Assembly (NCBI GenBank): GCA_026874595.1 | Contig: CM049307.1 | Location: forward strand, 37,554,862-37,618,861 | DNA from: Sipunculus nudus | Lineage: Eukaryota > Annelida > Sipuncula > Golfingiida > Sipunculidae | Direction: 5' to 3' | Length of the DNA: 64,000 nucleotides | Shown here: in pieces, positions 11,883 through 23,006 of the stretch | Layout: each line of letters begins with the position of its first letter | How positions within the stretch are numbered: position 1 is the first letter of the stretch | Notes under the pieces: model-generated | Told to the model about the DNA's origin: nothing | The model's input: the letters and a program-made list of their open reading frames with translations, nothing else | The model's database searches: none | Program-made: the position numbers and the translations under genes

Positions 11883-13434
11883 CGTATTTCCTTGAACAGA
11901 CGCCCGTGCGTTTATCTTTTTCAGACCCTGCTTTGACCTGGCGTCTCAACAAGGCCAGCTTCTATTTAAGGCCGGCGGTTATTAAAAAATACATTATCAG
12001 GCTCGTCAGACAAACTAAAAATAGAACACGTCGAAACAATGAACCCGCCGGTCACTATTTACTGACACAATTGAAAACATCGCCGGTACACGGATTGTGT
12101 TTAATTTCCTTTGATGCCATAGGTTTATGGGACAAGTGCAATCTACACAATCACGCACCATAATAAAAATTAACGGAGAATCACAGCGATATATTGCAAT
12201 TGTCCACAAGAATCTACCCGCGCGGGCCCCTCGAAACCAGGTACCCAGGTGTTTTATGTGGCTGTTCCATTTATTTTACACCGCTTGAACTTGGTAACAT
12301 TGTTTCCCTCTGAACACGGGTTGGCTCTTCCATTTACTGTTCTCCACGTACAACTGGTAGCATTTGTTCCATCGAAATACGGGGGTTTGGTCCTTATAAC
12401 GGCACAGCGTAATTCGTTTTCACGACACTTTCCTCTCGTTAAACATTTAACTGATTCAGCTCGACACAGCGTAAATCAAGCGTTTCTGGCCTTTTATATA
12501 CTGAACACGGGTTGGCTCTTCCATTAACTGTTCACCGCGTATAACTTGTAATATTGGTTCATCGAAATACAGGGGGTTGGTTCTTTATAACGGCACAGCG
12601 TTGGCTCATTTCATTTCACTTTCCTCCCGTCTTTTATCTGATACTGCTTGACACAGCTTTTCAAGTGTTTCCGACCTGGTATATACTGGTATGTGACATT
12701 TACTGCCAGGAATATTACTGAAATTATAGTTGTGGACAAAAGTAAATACTGTTTTTAACTTTAAAGAATATCTCAGAAGCGTGGTTTTGGTAACAGTGGG
12801 GACGCATTTAAAAGCGCTAAAAATGAAAGCAAGGAGCATAATTTGTCTTGACAGTAGCTACAAATTGTACCGCTCGACACCATCATTTGGTGTCTACATG
12901 CTACAGAAGAAATGTGTGCCAAAATGTATTTGAACCGTTAAACTTCCATGAGGTACACTTTCACCGTACCAAGTTTTACCGCTTGTTCAAAGCGGTACTA
13001 TTTTCATCGTGCTTGAAAGCAGTGATAGTGTTAGCCTTCTCACTGCTTACGTATTTGTGTATCGTTTATTAGGATCGGTGATCGGCTTTAATCATAATGG
13101 ACGAATCGGGAATATATGGTGTTCCTCATGGAAACAAGCATCCACGTAAGATAAAAGAATGATTTATAGACTAAGAGGAATTAAACATATTATCAATACA
13201 ACACAAACCGAAATTCATACAACAATCTATAGTCATTTTGACCGGTAAATACACCAATTATAATGAAGGGAAAAGACATCTGGTGGCAAACATGGAAACT
13301 AATCTGACACCAGGCCTGTGAACAAGACCGGCGTCTATTTAAGGCCGGCGTTTATTTTTCTGGGACATTGTTTTGCCCCGGCGACTAAATAAGGCAGGCG
13401 ACTATTTAAGGCCCGGCGTTTGTTCAAGGAAATA

Positions 13435-13436
<2 letters not shown>
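11883..13436. mobile_element. Non-autonomous TIR DNA element inserted in (TA)n
   Basis: The left end starts CGTATTTCCTTGAACAG and the right end is its inverted counterpart ending TTCAAGGAAATACG. The first 21 bp match with one mismatch, after which the inverted similarity continues weakly through GC-rich, GGCCGGCG-containing subterminal repeats. The interior encodes no transposase I can recognise, so this is a non-autonomous element (MITE-like, 1554 bp). Both flanks are (AT)n, so the target duplication cannot be read but is compatible with TA. The superfamily is not assigned. Interior open frames (for example 11906-12163, 12249-12527, 12730-13072) overlap subrepeats and are not supported as genes. 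Confidence 0.65.
12312..12620 (+). repeat. Internal ~191-bp tandem subrepeat of the TIR element
   Basis: The block beginning GAACACGGGTTGGCTCTTCC occurs at 12312 and again at 12503. In both copies it is followed by a CATCGAAATAC block and an AACGGCACAGCG block. A fainter third copy may precede it near 12265. Confidence 0.65.

Positions 13437-13526
<90 letters not shown>
13437..13526. repeat. (AT)n then (GT)n compound microsatellite
   Basis: About 29 AT units directly abut the right terminus of the TIR element and change into about 15 GT units. A plus-strand open frame through it reads YIYI...CVCV and is an artefact. Confidence 0.95.
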
Positions 13527-13529
<3 letters not shown>

Positions 13530-13820
13530 TATGTGTGCACTTGTATGTTTGTGTCATGTCAGTTGTTAAAATAATTTTGCAGCCGATCCCTGTCCATATA
13601 ATTTTTTATACTACACGGTGTTCTGAATTATAGGTACGGGTCTTTGTATAAGAGCACGAGTTTTCTACTTTAGCTTGGGATTTAAAAAAAAAAAACGGGA
13701 AACAGAAGAAGCGCATTTTTCTTAAATATCTGACACCTGTGCAGAACCATACTGCCATTGGAAAAAATATCATGCGTCAAGAGTAAAGGAGAGGGGTCTC
13801 GTAGATAATAAATATGATAA

Positions 13821-14246
13821 ATAAGAAAAAAGAGCAGGTTAGAACATGCACATCTGGTCGGCTGTCTGATCTTCATCGTGTCTGACGCTGGCTCTCAGAA
13901 ACCCAACCTCCATCAGGAAAATTACCTAGCTGATATGATCCAGCCCGTGGGACCTGTCAAAGGACTTTACTGTTTTCCGCCTCCTATATCTCCCCGGGTC
14001 CTCCGGGTAACCCGGACCACGCCACAGATACCCGAGCACAGGTTCTCCCAGGGTCAGGCTCACTTTGTCAACTCATGGCAAAGATGGATAACACGTTTGG
14101 CAATTCCAATACCTGAGGACTCTATCACTACCGTGGGTGATCCCGCTCCAATGGAAGTTCCATGGCATGCTCCGCACGTGAGCTACCGTAATGACGCTTC
14201 AAAGGTTTACCATAAAGTACTTTACTATCCTAAGGATCAGCTTTAA
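13821..14246 (+). CDS. Candidate terminal (or single) coding exon, unrecognised protein
   Basis: The frame is open from 13821 to a TAA at 14244-14246. It has no ATG near its start, only a GTG at 13878, so if real it is probably a 3'-terminal exon. The best acceptor I see is the pyrimidine-rich GGCTCTCAG ending at about 13899. The deduced peptide is rich in Pro, Trp, Tyr and His, includes GLYCFPPP and NSWQRW, and ends KVLYYPKDQL. Composition is clearly GC-richer than the flanks and the residue choice looks protein-like. The shape, a small basic Pro/Tyr/Trp-rich protein without domains, recalls ciliary or sperm microtubule-associated proteins, but I cannot match it to a named family. No upstream exon or poly(A) signal was found close by. 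Confidence 0.3.
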   Translation: MRKKSRLEHAHLVGCLIFIVSDAGSQKPNLHQENYLADMIQPVGPVKGLYCFPPPISPRVLRVTRTTPQIPEHRFSQGQAHFVNSWQRWITRLAIPIPEDSITTVGDPAPMEVPWHAPHVSYRNDASKVYHKVLYYPKDQL

Positions 14247-15020
14247 GCGCACATATCAATCAACGCTCCAGGGCCTGCATATGAACTGCATCTTTTCCTT
14301 TGTCAGCTGGTTATTCTCGATTCTTTAGCACGTAAGCGGTACTACCATCCCGCCAAAAAAGATCCTTTAATAGCCAACGGAATACATTATGCCTGAATAT
14401 GTTTATCATTCGCCGAAGAATAGTCAGAAAGTCTCCAAAGGCATCAATCTCGTCCATTCATTCTCGTAATATTGACAATTTATCTCAGAATTAAAAAAAT
14501 GATGGAAAATCAAAGTCTGCATGGTTTACTTTAAGCAAGCTATAAACTTGCTTTACCTTTAAACTCACTCTGGGTATATAGCAATGACCACTAGGTAACC
14601 CTGCTAAGAAAAGTTCTTATTATGTCCCTGTGACGGATATATGCTTGTTTATCTACATGGTATTATTAAACAACGTACACGTGTTCAGGAAAATCCATGT
14701 GACCGGAGGTGTTTTGATTGCGCATGTGCAGGAGATGTAACATCTAGATATAAATTACAATGTCCACCTGTGTACCGTTTGATCGGGGTTTTCTTTTCTT
14801 TTTTTTTTTTTGGCTTATTTTAGTTAAATGTTAAAGAAATTATCTTTGTTTAATCAGTTCAAATATCATACAAGTCAAGTTTAAATGTATTTTCAGTTAA
14901 AAATTTACAGCTATATATTATTTTTTTATTGGAATTTTCAGTGAGAGACAATGATTTTCATTTTAATTAAATAATTTCTCTCTGAAAATATTCATTGAGT
15001 TGATAAGATTAATTTTTATT
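14247..15020. other. Non-coding DNA
   Basis: No gene is supported. A T-rich tract lies at about 14790-14820. The segment ends at the boundary of the Helitron-like element. Confidence 0.45.
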
Positions 15021-16943
15021 ATGCCCCCGCCACAAAGTGGCCGGGGCATATAGTTTTACCCATGTCCGTCATTCCGTCCTTCCGTCCTTCCGTCATTCCG
15101 AAATCAAACAGTTGTACGGACTATTTTCGGAATGCCTGCAGATATTGGCCTGATTTTTAGGTGTGGGCAGATATAGACCAGTTACAGATCGAGTTCGCGT
15201 TTCGTCCCGGTTGACCTACTTTTGACCGTTTTACGGCTCCTAAACTTAGAAAATTTCATGAAAAATAGAAATTTCATGACAAATACACATGTACGGACTT
15301 TTTTTCGCAGTGCCTGCAGATATTGGCCTGATTTTTAGGTGTGGGCAGATATAGACCAGTTACAGAACGAGTTCGCGTTTCGTCCCGGTTGACCTACTTT
15401 TGACCGTTTTACGGCTCCTAAACTTAGAAAATTTCATGAAAAATAGAAATTTCATGACAAATACACATGTACGGACTTTTTTTCGCAGTGCCTGCAGATA
15501 TTGGCCTGATTTTTGGTGTGTGGGCAGATAATGACCAGTTACAGATCGAGTTCGCGTTTTGTCCCAGTTGACCTACTTTTGACTGTTTTACGGCTCCTAA
15601 ACTTAGAAAATTTCATGAAAAATAGAAATTTTCATGACAAATACACATGTACGGACTTTTTTTCGCAATGCCTGCAGATATTGGCCTGATTTTTTGTGTG
15701 TGGGCAGATAATGACCAGTTACAGATCGAGTTCGCGTTTCGTCCCGGTTGACCTACTTTTGAACGTTTTACGCCTCCTTAACTTAGAAAATTTCATGAAA
15801 AATAGAAATATTCATGACAGATACACATGCACGGACTTTTTTTCGCAGTGCCTGCAGATATTGGCCTGATTTTTGGTGTGTGGGCAGATATAGACCAGTT
15901 ACAGATCGAGTTCGCGTTTCGTCCCGGTTGACCTACTTTTGACCGTTTACGGCTCCTAAACTTAGAAAATTTCATAAAAAACTAGAAATTTTCATGACAA
16001 ATACACATGTACGGACTTTTTTTCGCAATGCCTGCAGATATTGGCCTGATTTTTGGTGTGTGGGCAGATATTGACCAGTTACAGATTGAGTTCGCGTTTC
16101 GTCCCAGTTGACCTAAATTTGATTGTTTTACGGCTCCTGAACATAGAAAATTTCATGTAAAATATACATTTCCATGACAAATATGAAATTTCATGACAAA
16201 TACATATGTACAGACTTTTCTTCGCAATACCTGCAGATATTGGCCTGATTTTTGGTGTGTGGGCAGATAATGACCAGTTACAAATCGAGTTCACGTTTTG
16301 TCCCAGTTGACCTTCTTTTGACCATTTGACGGTGCTCTAACATAGAAAATTTCATAAAAAAGTGCACATGTATGGACTTTTTTTTCGCAGTGCCTGCAGA
16401 TATTGACCTGATTTTTGGTGTGTAGGCAGATAATGACCAGTTACAGATCGAGTTCGCGTTTCGTCCCGGTTGACCTACTTTTGAACGTTTTACGCCTCCT
16501 TAACTTAGAAAATTTCATGAAAAATAGAAATATTCATGACAGATACACATGCACGGACTTTTTTTCGCAGTGCCTGCAGATACGGGTCTGATTTTTGGTT
16601 TGTGGGCAGATATTGACCAGTTACAGATTGAGTTCGCGTTTCGTCCCAGTTGACCTAAATTTGATTGTTTTACGGCTCCTGAACAGAGAAAATTTCATGA
16701 AAGACAGAAATTTTTATGGAAAATGCACATGTAAGGACTTTTTTTCACAATGCCTGCATATACTGGCATGATTTTTGGTGTGTTGCTTGATAATGACCAG
16801 TTACAGATCGAGTTTGCATTTTGCCCTTGTTGACCTACTTTTGACCATACGACACCTCCTGAACTTAAAAAATTTTTCAAAATTTTACAAATGTTTCTAA
16901 TTTGCCCCAGGCGGGGGCATTCGTGTCGTTCCGACACATCTAG
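15021..16943 (+). mobile_element. Helitron/helentron-like non-autonomous element (HINE, 'pearl'-type) carrying a satellite array
   Basis: The 5' end is a near-perfect hairpin: ATGCCCCCGCCAC, loop AAA, GTGGCCGGGGCAT (one mismatch). It is followed by a short TCCGTC/CCGTC-type microsatellite. The 3' end carries GGCGGGGGCAT (16910-16920), an exact inverted copy of the first 11 bp, then a GTGTCG-TTC-CGACAC hairpin (16923-16937) and the terminal CTAG (16940-16943) followed by T. A 3' hairpin plus CTRR and short inverted termini are hallmarks of Helitron/helentron derivatives. A tandem core is typical of the bivalve pearl/HINE group. There is no Rep/helicase gene, so it depends on a partner element. 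The 5' boundary is less certain, because no TC start is visible. Confidence 0.6.
15133..16880 (+). repeat. ~180-bp satellite array inside the Helitron-like element (10 units)
   Basis: The landmark TGCCTGCAGATATTGG or a variant of it recurs at about 15133, 15311, 15489, 15669, 15849, 16029, 16228, 16391, 16571 and 16751. Spacing is 178-180 bp, except for one long unit (199 bp, with a duplicated AATTTCATGACAAAT block) and one short unit (163 bp). Shared variants link non-adjacent units. For example, TGAACGTTTTACGCCTCC occurs in both the unit at 15669 and the unit at 16391, which implies block duplication or conversion. Minus-strand open frames in the array are artefacts. Confidence 0.85.
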
Positions 16944-18271
16944 TTAACGTAATTTTTGCTAAGAACTTTTTGCTTTAGACAATATAGGTTGCCTTTATTA
17001 AAGGCTTTATTCAATAAGGACCTCATTAATTCAGTGTTCATACAATTGAATGCCATCGTTGAATAGTATTTTACAAATTAAAACACCAAATAAATATGTG
17101 ATCTCATTTTACTCCTCTGGTGTATTTATTTAATATCGTATTAGAAGTGACGGAAAGTGTGTTAATTCTGAGAAATTCCCACGACATATGTTTGCGAGGT
17201 TAAAAGAACAACCTGTGCCTTCGTTTTGGTTCATCCCTGTAAAGCCTTGTTTACATGATATTAAACTGGAAGCTTCAAGTGCATATATACTTAGACGGTC
17301 CCATGGTAAGACTCGTTCTTGGAGGTATCCGACTTTATTTGGTCCAAATTTCTGAATTGTTTCACCTGTACCAGTTTATAGTAAACTAAGAAAAAGGAAC
17401 CCTCATAAATATCACTCCATTTATCATCATCATTTTTATAGATAATAGATATATTCCGCCACATTTTTTAGCGAGACCTCATTCTAAGTGTTCGGGTTAT
17501 ATCGACTTAATGATCGTATTTGTTATATTCCAAACGAAAAAAAAAATAAAGATGAAAATATGTCGTCTTCAAATTTGTGTTTTATGTCGGAATACGACAT
17601 GTACCTGGTTTCATGAAACAAAACCCGCAAATCTGGCCCACATACCTGTATCAGCAGACGACCGTATCGCGCAGTTAGAATGATCGTTTCAATAGTCTGC
17701 AAAGGTACATTGTCATTTAAAGGCCACAGACTTGATGTTTCAAATGTATAAATTGGGTTGCAATAACTCACTAAATATAAAATGAAGTGTAAAGTTTCTC
17801 ACAAATACTGTCTCTTTCGGCATGTATTCCTAAATAATAAATCAGGGGTCGGACTATTTCAGGCAACAACAGTACAATAGGTTCGACTTTCGAAGTTCTC
17901 ACAAAATACACCAAAATATGCAAAGGTGAAATAATTCCCAGACATCACTGTAGCCACGGTAATACAGCAGTACGTTAAATATGCACCTTCCGTCAGTTTT
18001 GCCATTACTGCTTGGCTTGGGTAATCTGAGACATGGAATAGGACGACGTCTGCTCCCTGTTAAGCATACTCTGTTGGCATTAGGCAAGCCAGCTCAGGCA
18101 ATTATGTAGAAGACATGTCTGATCACGTGACTGACAAGCCTCGTTTATGGGATGGTCCTGTGCTCAGCCAGGGTAATGATTTTCTTAATAGAAATTGTAT
18201 TAGGAGTTTAAGGCACGGTGTGGGAGCAATTAGTATTTTACCGAAAATCAACCGACAGTTAATTGTCCTTA

Positions 18272-18274
<3 letters not shown>
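16944..18274. other. Non-coding DNA
   Basis: No gene recognised. Minus-strand open frames at 17523-17771 and 17899-18087 show no known domain. Confidence 0.45.

Positions 18275-18318
<44 letters not shown>
18275..18318 (+). repeat. (GA)n microsatellite
   Basis: About 20 GA units, then GATAGAGATAGATACGGATA, a short transition into GATA-type repeats. The same DNA reads as Arg-Glu (+) or Ser-Leu (-) runs, which are not proteins. Confidence 0.95.
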
Positions 18319-18325
<7 letters not shown>

Positions 18326-19030
18326 TACGGATACCTGATGTCTTGAAAAAATTTTATTTTATCTTTATATATTTTTAAAATTATAACAGTTATTAATTTC
18401 ATAAGATTTGTTATTTGTTGACTAATAATTAGTTGTTGCAAAATACCATCTTGGATCATGACCCCATGTCCTCAGTTCATGTTTCCAAGCTTTTGTGACA
18501 CGAGTTGCCCTGTCAATATCCTAGAATGAACAGATCCGAGTTTCTTGACTATGAATTTAGTGTGGCCACTATATAAAAATGTATATAAAACGAGGTCTCG
18601 GGTTCTCAGCGATGTCAGTCTTACACTATAGGCATTGTCCGAACAGGCCTTATATAAAAAAGCTACAGTCCATTGTAATCATTTCACAAAAAAAGGGGCG
18701 GATCTTCGAACAACAGTTCATTTGTTAGTACTGGTATGCGGCAGAACATGTTCTCATAGATTGTTGATCTATATACTGTTTTCTGAATGGATTGTACACG
18801 GCATAAAAAATGGGTGTATACATACGCCAGCGTTACTTGTGCGGTACAGAGGTAATCGCACGCAAAACGCCTCCGTTGAGTAATTTCTACGATAAATGAC
18901 GTAGCGTTTTGGATGGTCGTGACAAAGACGTCAATACGGAACAGGATTGGTAACGCCAAAGGATCACAAGTACGTTCATACAACTAACGTCACGTCTGCG
19001 TTGCGTGTTCGTCATGGCTGGTGTACGTTT
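18319..19030. other. Non-coding DNA preceding the 25-bp minisatellite
   Basis: Overlapping open frames of 82 codons (+, 18635-18883) and 99 codons (-, 18684-18983) share the same bases and have no known domain. Nothing else is recognised. Confidence 0.4.
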
Positions 19031-21360
19031 CATACTGCAAACATACTCAAAACCTCATACTGCAACCATACTCGAAACCTCATACTGCAACCATACTCAA
19101 AAACCTCATACCGCAACCATACTCAAAACCTCGCACTGCAACCATTCTCAACACCTCATAATGCAACCATACTCAATACCTCATACCGCAACCATACTCA
19201 AAACCTCATACTGCAACCATACTCAACACCTCATACGGCAACCATACTCAAAACCTAGCTCATACTGCAACCATACTCAAAACCTCACACTGCAACCATA
19301 CTTAAAACCTCATATGGCGACCATACTCAAAACCTCATACTGCAACCATACTCATACCTCATACTGCAACCATACTCAAAACCTCATACTGCAACCATAC
19401 TCAAAACCTCATGATGCAACAATACTCAAAACCTCATATTGCAACCTTACACAAAACCTCATACCGCCACCATACACAAAACCTCAAACTTCAACCATAC
19501 TCAACACCTCCTACTGCATTCATACTTAAACCTCATAATACAACCATACTTAGAACCTCATACTGCAACCATACTCAAACCTAATAATGCAACCATACTC
19601 AAAACCTCATACTGTAACCATACTCAAAACCTAATAATGCAACCATATTCAAAACCTCATACTGCAACCGTACTTTAAAACTCATAATGCAACCATACTC
19701 AAAACCTCATACTGCAACCATACTCAAAACCTTATAATGCAACCATACTCAAAACCTTATAATGCACCCATACTTAAACCCTCATTCTGCAAAAATACTC
19801 AAAACCTCATACTCGAACCATACTCAAAACCTCATACCGCAACCTTACGCAATACCTCATACTGCAACCATATTCAAAAACCCAAAACGCAACCATACTC
19901 AAAACCTCACACTGCAACCATACTCAAAACCTCATACCGCAACCATACGCAAAACCTCATACTGCAACCATACTCAGAAACTCAAACTGCAACCATACTC
20001 AAAACCTCATACTGCAACCATACTCAAAACCTCATACTGAAACCATACTCAAAACCTCATACTGCAACCATACACAAAACCTCATACTGCAACCATACAA
20101 AAATCCTCATACTGCAACCATACTCAAAACCTCATACCGCAACCATACGCAAAACCTCATACTGCAACCATACTCAAAAACTCAAACTGCAACCATACTC
20201 AAAACCTTATACTGCAACCATACTCAAAATCTCATACTGCAACCATACATAAGACCTCATACTGCAACCATACTCAAAACCTCATACTGAAACCATACTC
20301 AAAACCTCATACTGCAACCATACTCAAAACCTCATACTGCAACCATACACAAAACCTCATACTGCAACCATACACAAAACCTCATACTGCAACCATACTA
20401 AAAACCTCATACTGCAACCATACACAAAACCTCATACTGCAACCATACACAAAACATCATACCGCAACCATACTCAAAACCTCATACTGCAACCATACAC
20501 AAAACCTCAAACTGCAACCATACACAAAACCTCATACCACAACCATACTCAAAACCTCGTACTGAAACCATACACAAAACCTCATACTGCAACCATACTC
20601 AATACCTCATACCGCAACCATACTCAAAACCTCATACCGCAACCATACTCAACACCTCATACTGCAACTATACTCAAAACCTCATGATGCAACAATACTC
20701 AAAACCTCATAATGCAACCATACACAAAACCTCATACCGCCACCATACACAAAACCTAAAACTTCAACCATACTCAACACCTCCTACTGCAACCACACTC
20801 AAACCTCATAATACAACCATACTTAGAACCTCATACTGCAACCATACTCAAACCTAATAATGCAACCATACTCAAAACCTCATACTGTAACCATACTCAA
20901 AACCTAATAATGCAACCATATTCAAAACCTCATACGCAATACCATATTCAAAAACCCAAAACGCAACCATACTCAAAACCTCACACTGCAACCATACTCA
21001 AAACCTCATACTGCAACCATACGCAAAACCTCATACTGCAACCATACTCAGAAACTGAAACTGCAACCATACTCAAAACCTGATACTGCAACCATACTCA
21101 AAACCTCATACTGAAACCATACTCAAAACCTCATACTGCAACCATACACAAAACCTCATACTGCAACCATACACAAAACCTCATACTGCAACCATACTCA
21201 ACACCTCCTACTGCAACCATACTCAAACCTCATAATACAACCATACTTAGAACCTCATACTGCAACCATACTCAAACCTAATAATACAACCATACTCAAA
21301 ACCTCATACTGTAACCATACTCAAAACCTAATAATGCAACCATATTCAAAACCTCATACT

Positions 21361-22560
21361 GCAACCGTACTTTCAAACTCATAATGCAACCATACTCTAA
21401 ACCTCATACTGCAACCATACTCAAAACCTTATAATGCAACCATACTTAAAACCTTATAATGCAACCATACTTAAACCCTCATTCTGCAAAAATACTCAAA
21501 ACCTCATACTCGAACCATACTCAAAACCTCATACCGCAACCTTACGCAATACCTCATACTGCAACCATATACAAAAACCCAAAACGCAACCATACTCAAA
21601 ACTCACACTGCAACCATACTCAAAACCTTATACCGCAACCATACGCAAAACCTCATACTGCAACCATACTCAGAAACTCGAACTGCAACCATACTCAAAA
21701 CCTCATGATGCAACAATACACAAAACCTCATACTGCAACCATACACAAAACCTCATACAGCCACCATACACAAAACCTCAAACTTCAACCATACTCAACA
21801 CCTCCTACTGGAACCATACTTAAACCTCATAATACAACCATACTTAGAACCTCATACTGCAACCATACTCAAACCTAAATAATGCAACCGTACTCAAAAC
21901 CCCATACTGTAACCATACTCAAAACCTAATAATGCAACCATATTCAAAACCTCATACTGCAACCGTACTTTCAAAATCATAATGCAACCATACTCTAAAC
22001 CTCATACTGCAACCATACTCAAAACCTTATAATGCAACCATACTTAAAACCTTATAATGCAACCATACTTAAACCCTCATTCTGCAAAAATACTCAAAAC
22101 CTCATACTCGAACCATACTCAAAACCTCATACCGCAACCTTACGCAATACCTCATACTGCAACCATATACAAAAACCCAAAACGCAACCATACTCAAAAC
22201 TCACACTGCAACCATACTCAAAACCTTATACCGCAACCATACGCAAAACCTCATACTGCAACCATACTCAGAAACTCGAACTGCAACCATACTCAAAACC
22301 TCATGATGCAACAATACACAAAACCTCATACTGCAACCATACACAAAACCTCATACAGCCACCATACACAAAACCTCAAACTTCAACCATACTCAACACC
22401 TCCTACTGGAACCATACTTAAACCTCATAATACAACCATACTTAGAACCTCATACTGCAACCATACTCAAACCTAAATAATGCAACCGTACTCAAAACCC
22501 CATACTGTAACCATACTCAAAACCTAATAATGCAACCATATTCAAAACCTCATACTGCAA
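21361..22560 (+). repeat. 598-bp higher-order duplication within the 25-bp array
   Basis: The segment starting near 21361 is repeated near 21959 and again partly from about 22557. The variant CTCCTACTGGAACC recurs exactly 598 bp apart (21805 and 22403). The 129- and 139-codon open frames at 21434/21459 and 22032/22057 are identical in translation. Only one difference (TTTCAAACTC against TTTCAAAATC) was noticed near the left edge of the unit. Older relatives of this block start near 19511, 20784 and 21208. Confidence 0.85.
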
Positions 22561-23006
22561 CAGTACTTTAAAACTCATAATGCAACCATACTTTAAACTT
22601 CATACTGCAACCATACTCAAAACCTTATAATGCAACCATACTCAAAACCTTATAATGCAACCATACTTAAACCCTCATTCTGCAAAAATACTCAAAACCT
22701 CATTCTGCAAAAATACTCAAAACCTCATACTCGAACCATACTCAAAACCTCAAACCGCAACCTTACGCAATACCTCATACTGCAACCATATTCAAAAACC
22801 CAAAACGCAACCATACTCAAAACCTCACACTGCAACCATACTCAAAACCTCATACCGCAGCCATACGCAAAACCTCATACTGCAACCATACTCAGAGACT
22901 CAAACTGCAACCATACTCAAAACCTCATACTGAAACCATACTCAAAACCTCATACTGCAACCATACTCAAAACCTCATCCTGAAACCATACTCAAAACCT
23001 CATACT

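Noticed and set aside
13373-13633. Open frame with YIYI and CVCV runs (also at 5810, 25647 and 63267)
   Set aside because: It is translated microsatellite DNA.
18209-18228. miR-124-like TAAGGCACGGTG
   Set aside because: Only the seed and a few bases match, and no complementary arm was found upstream.
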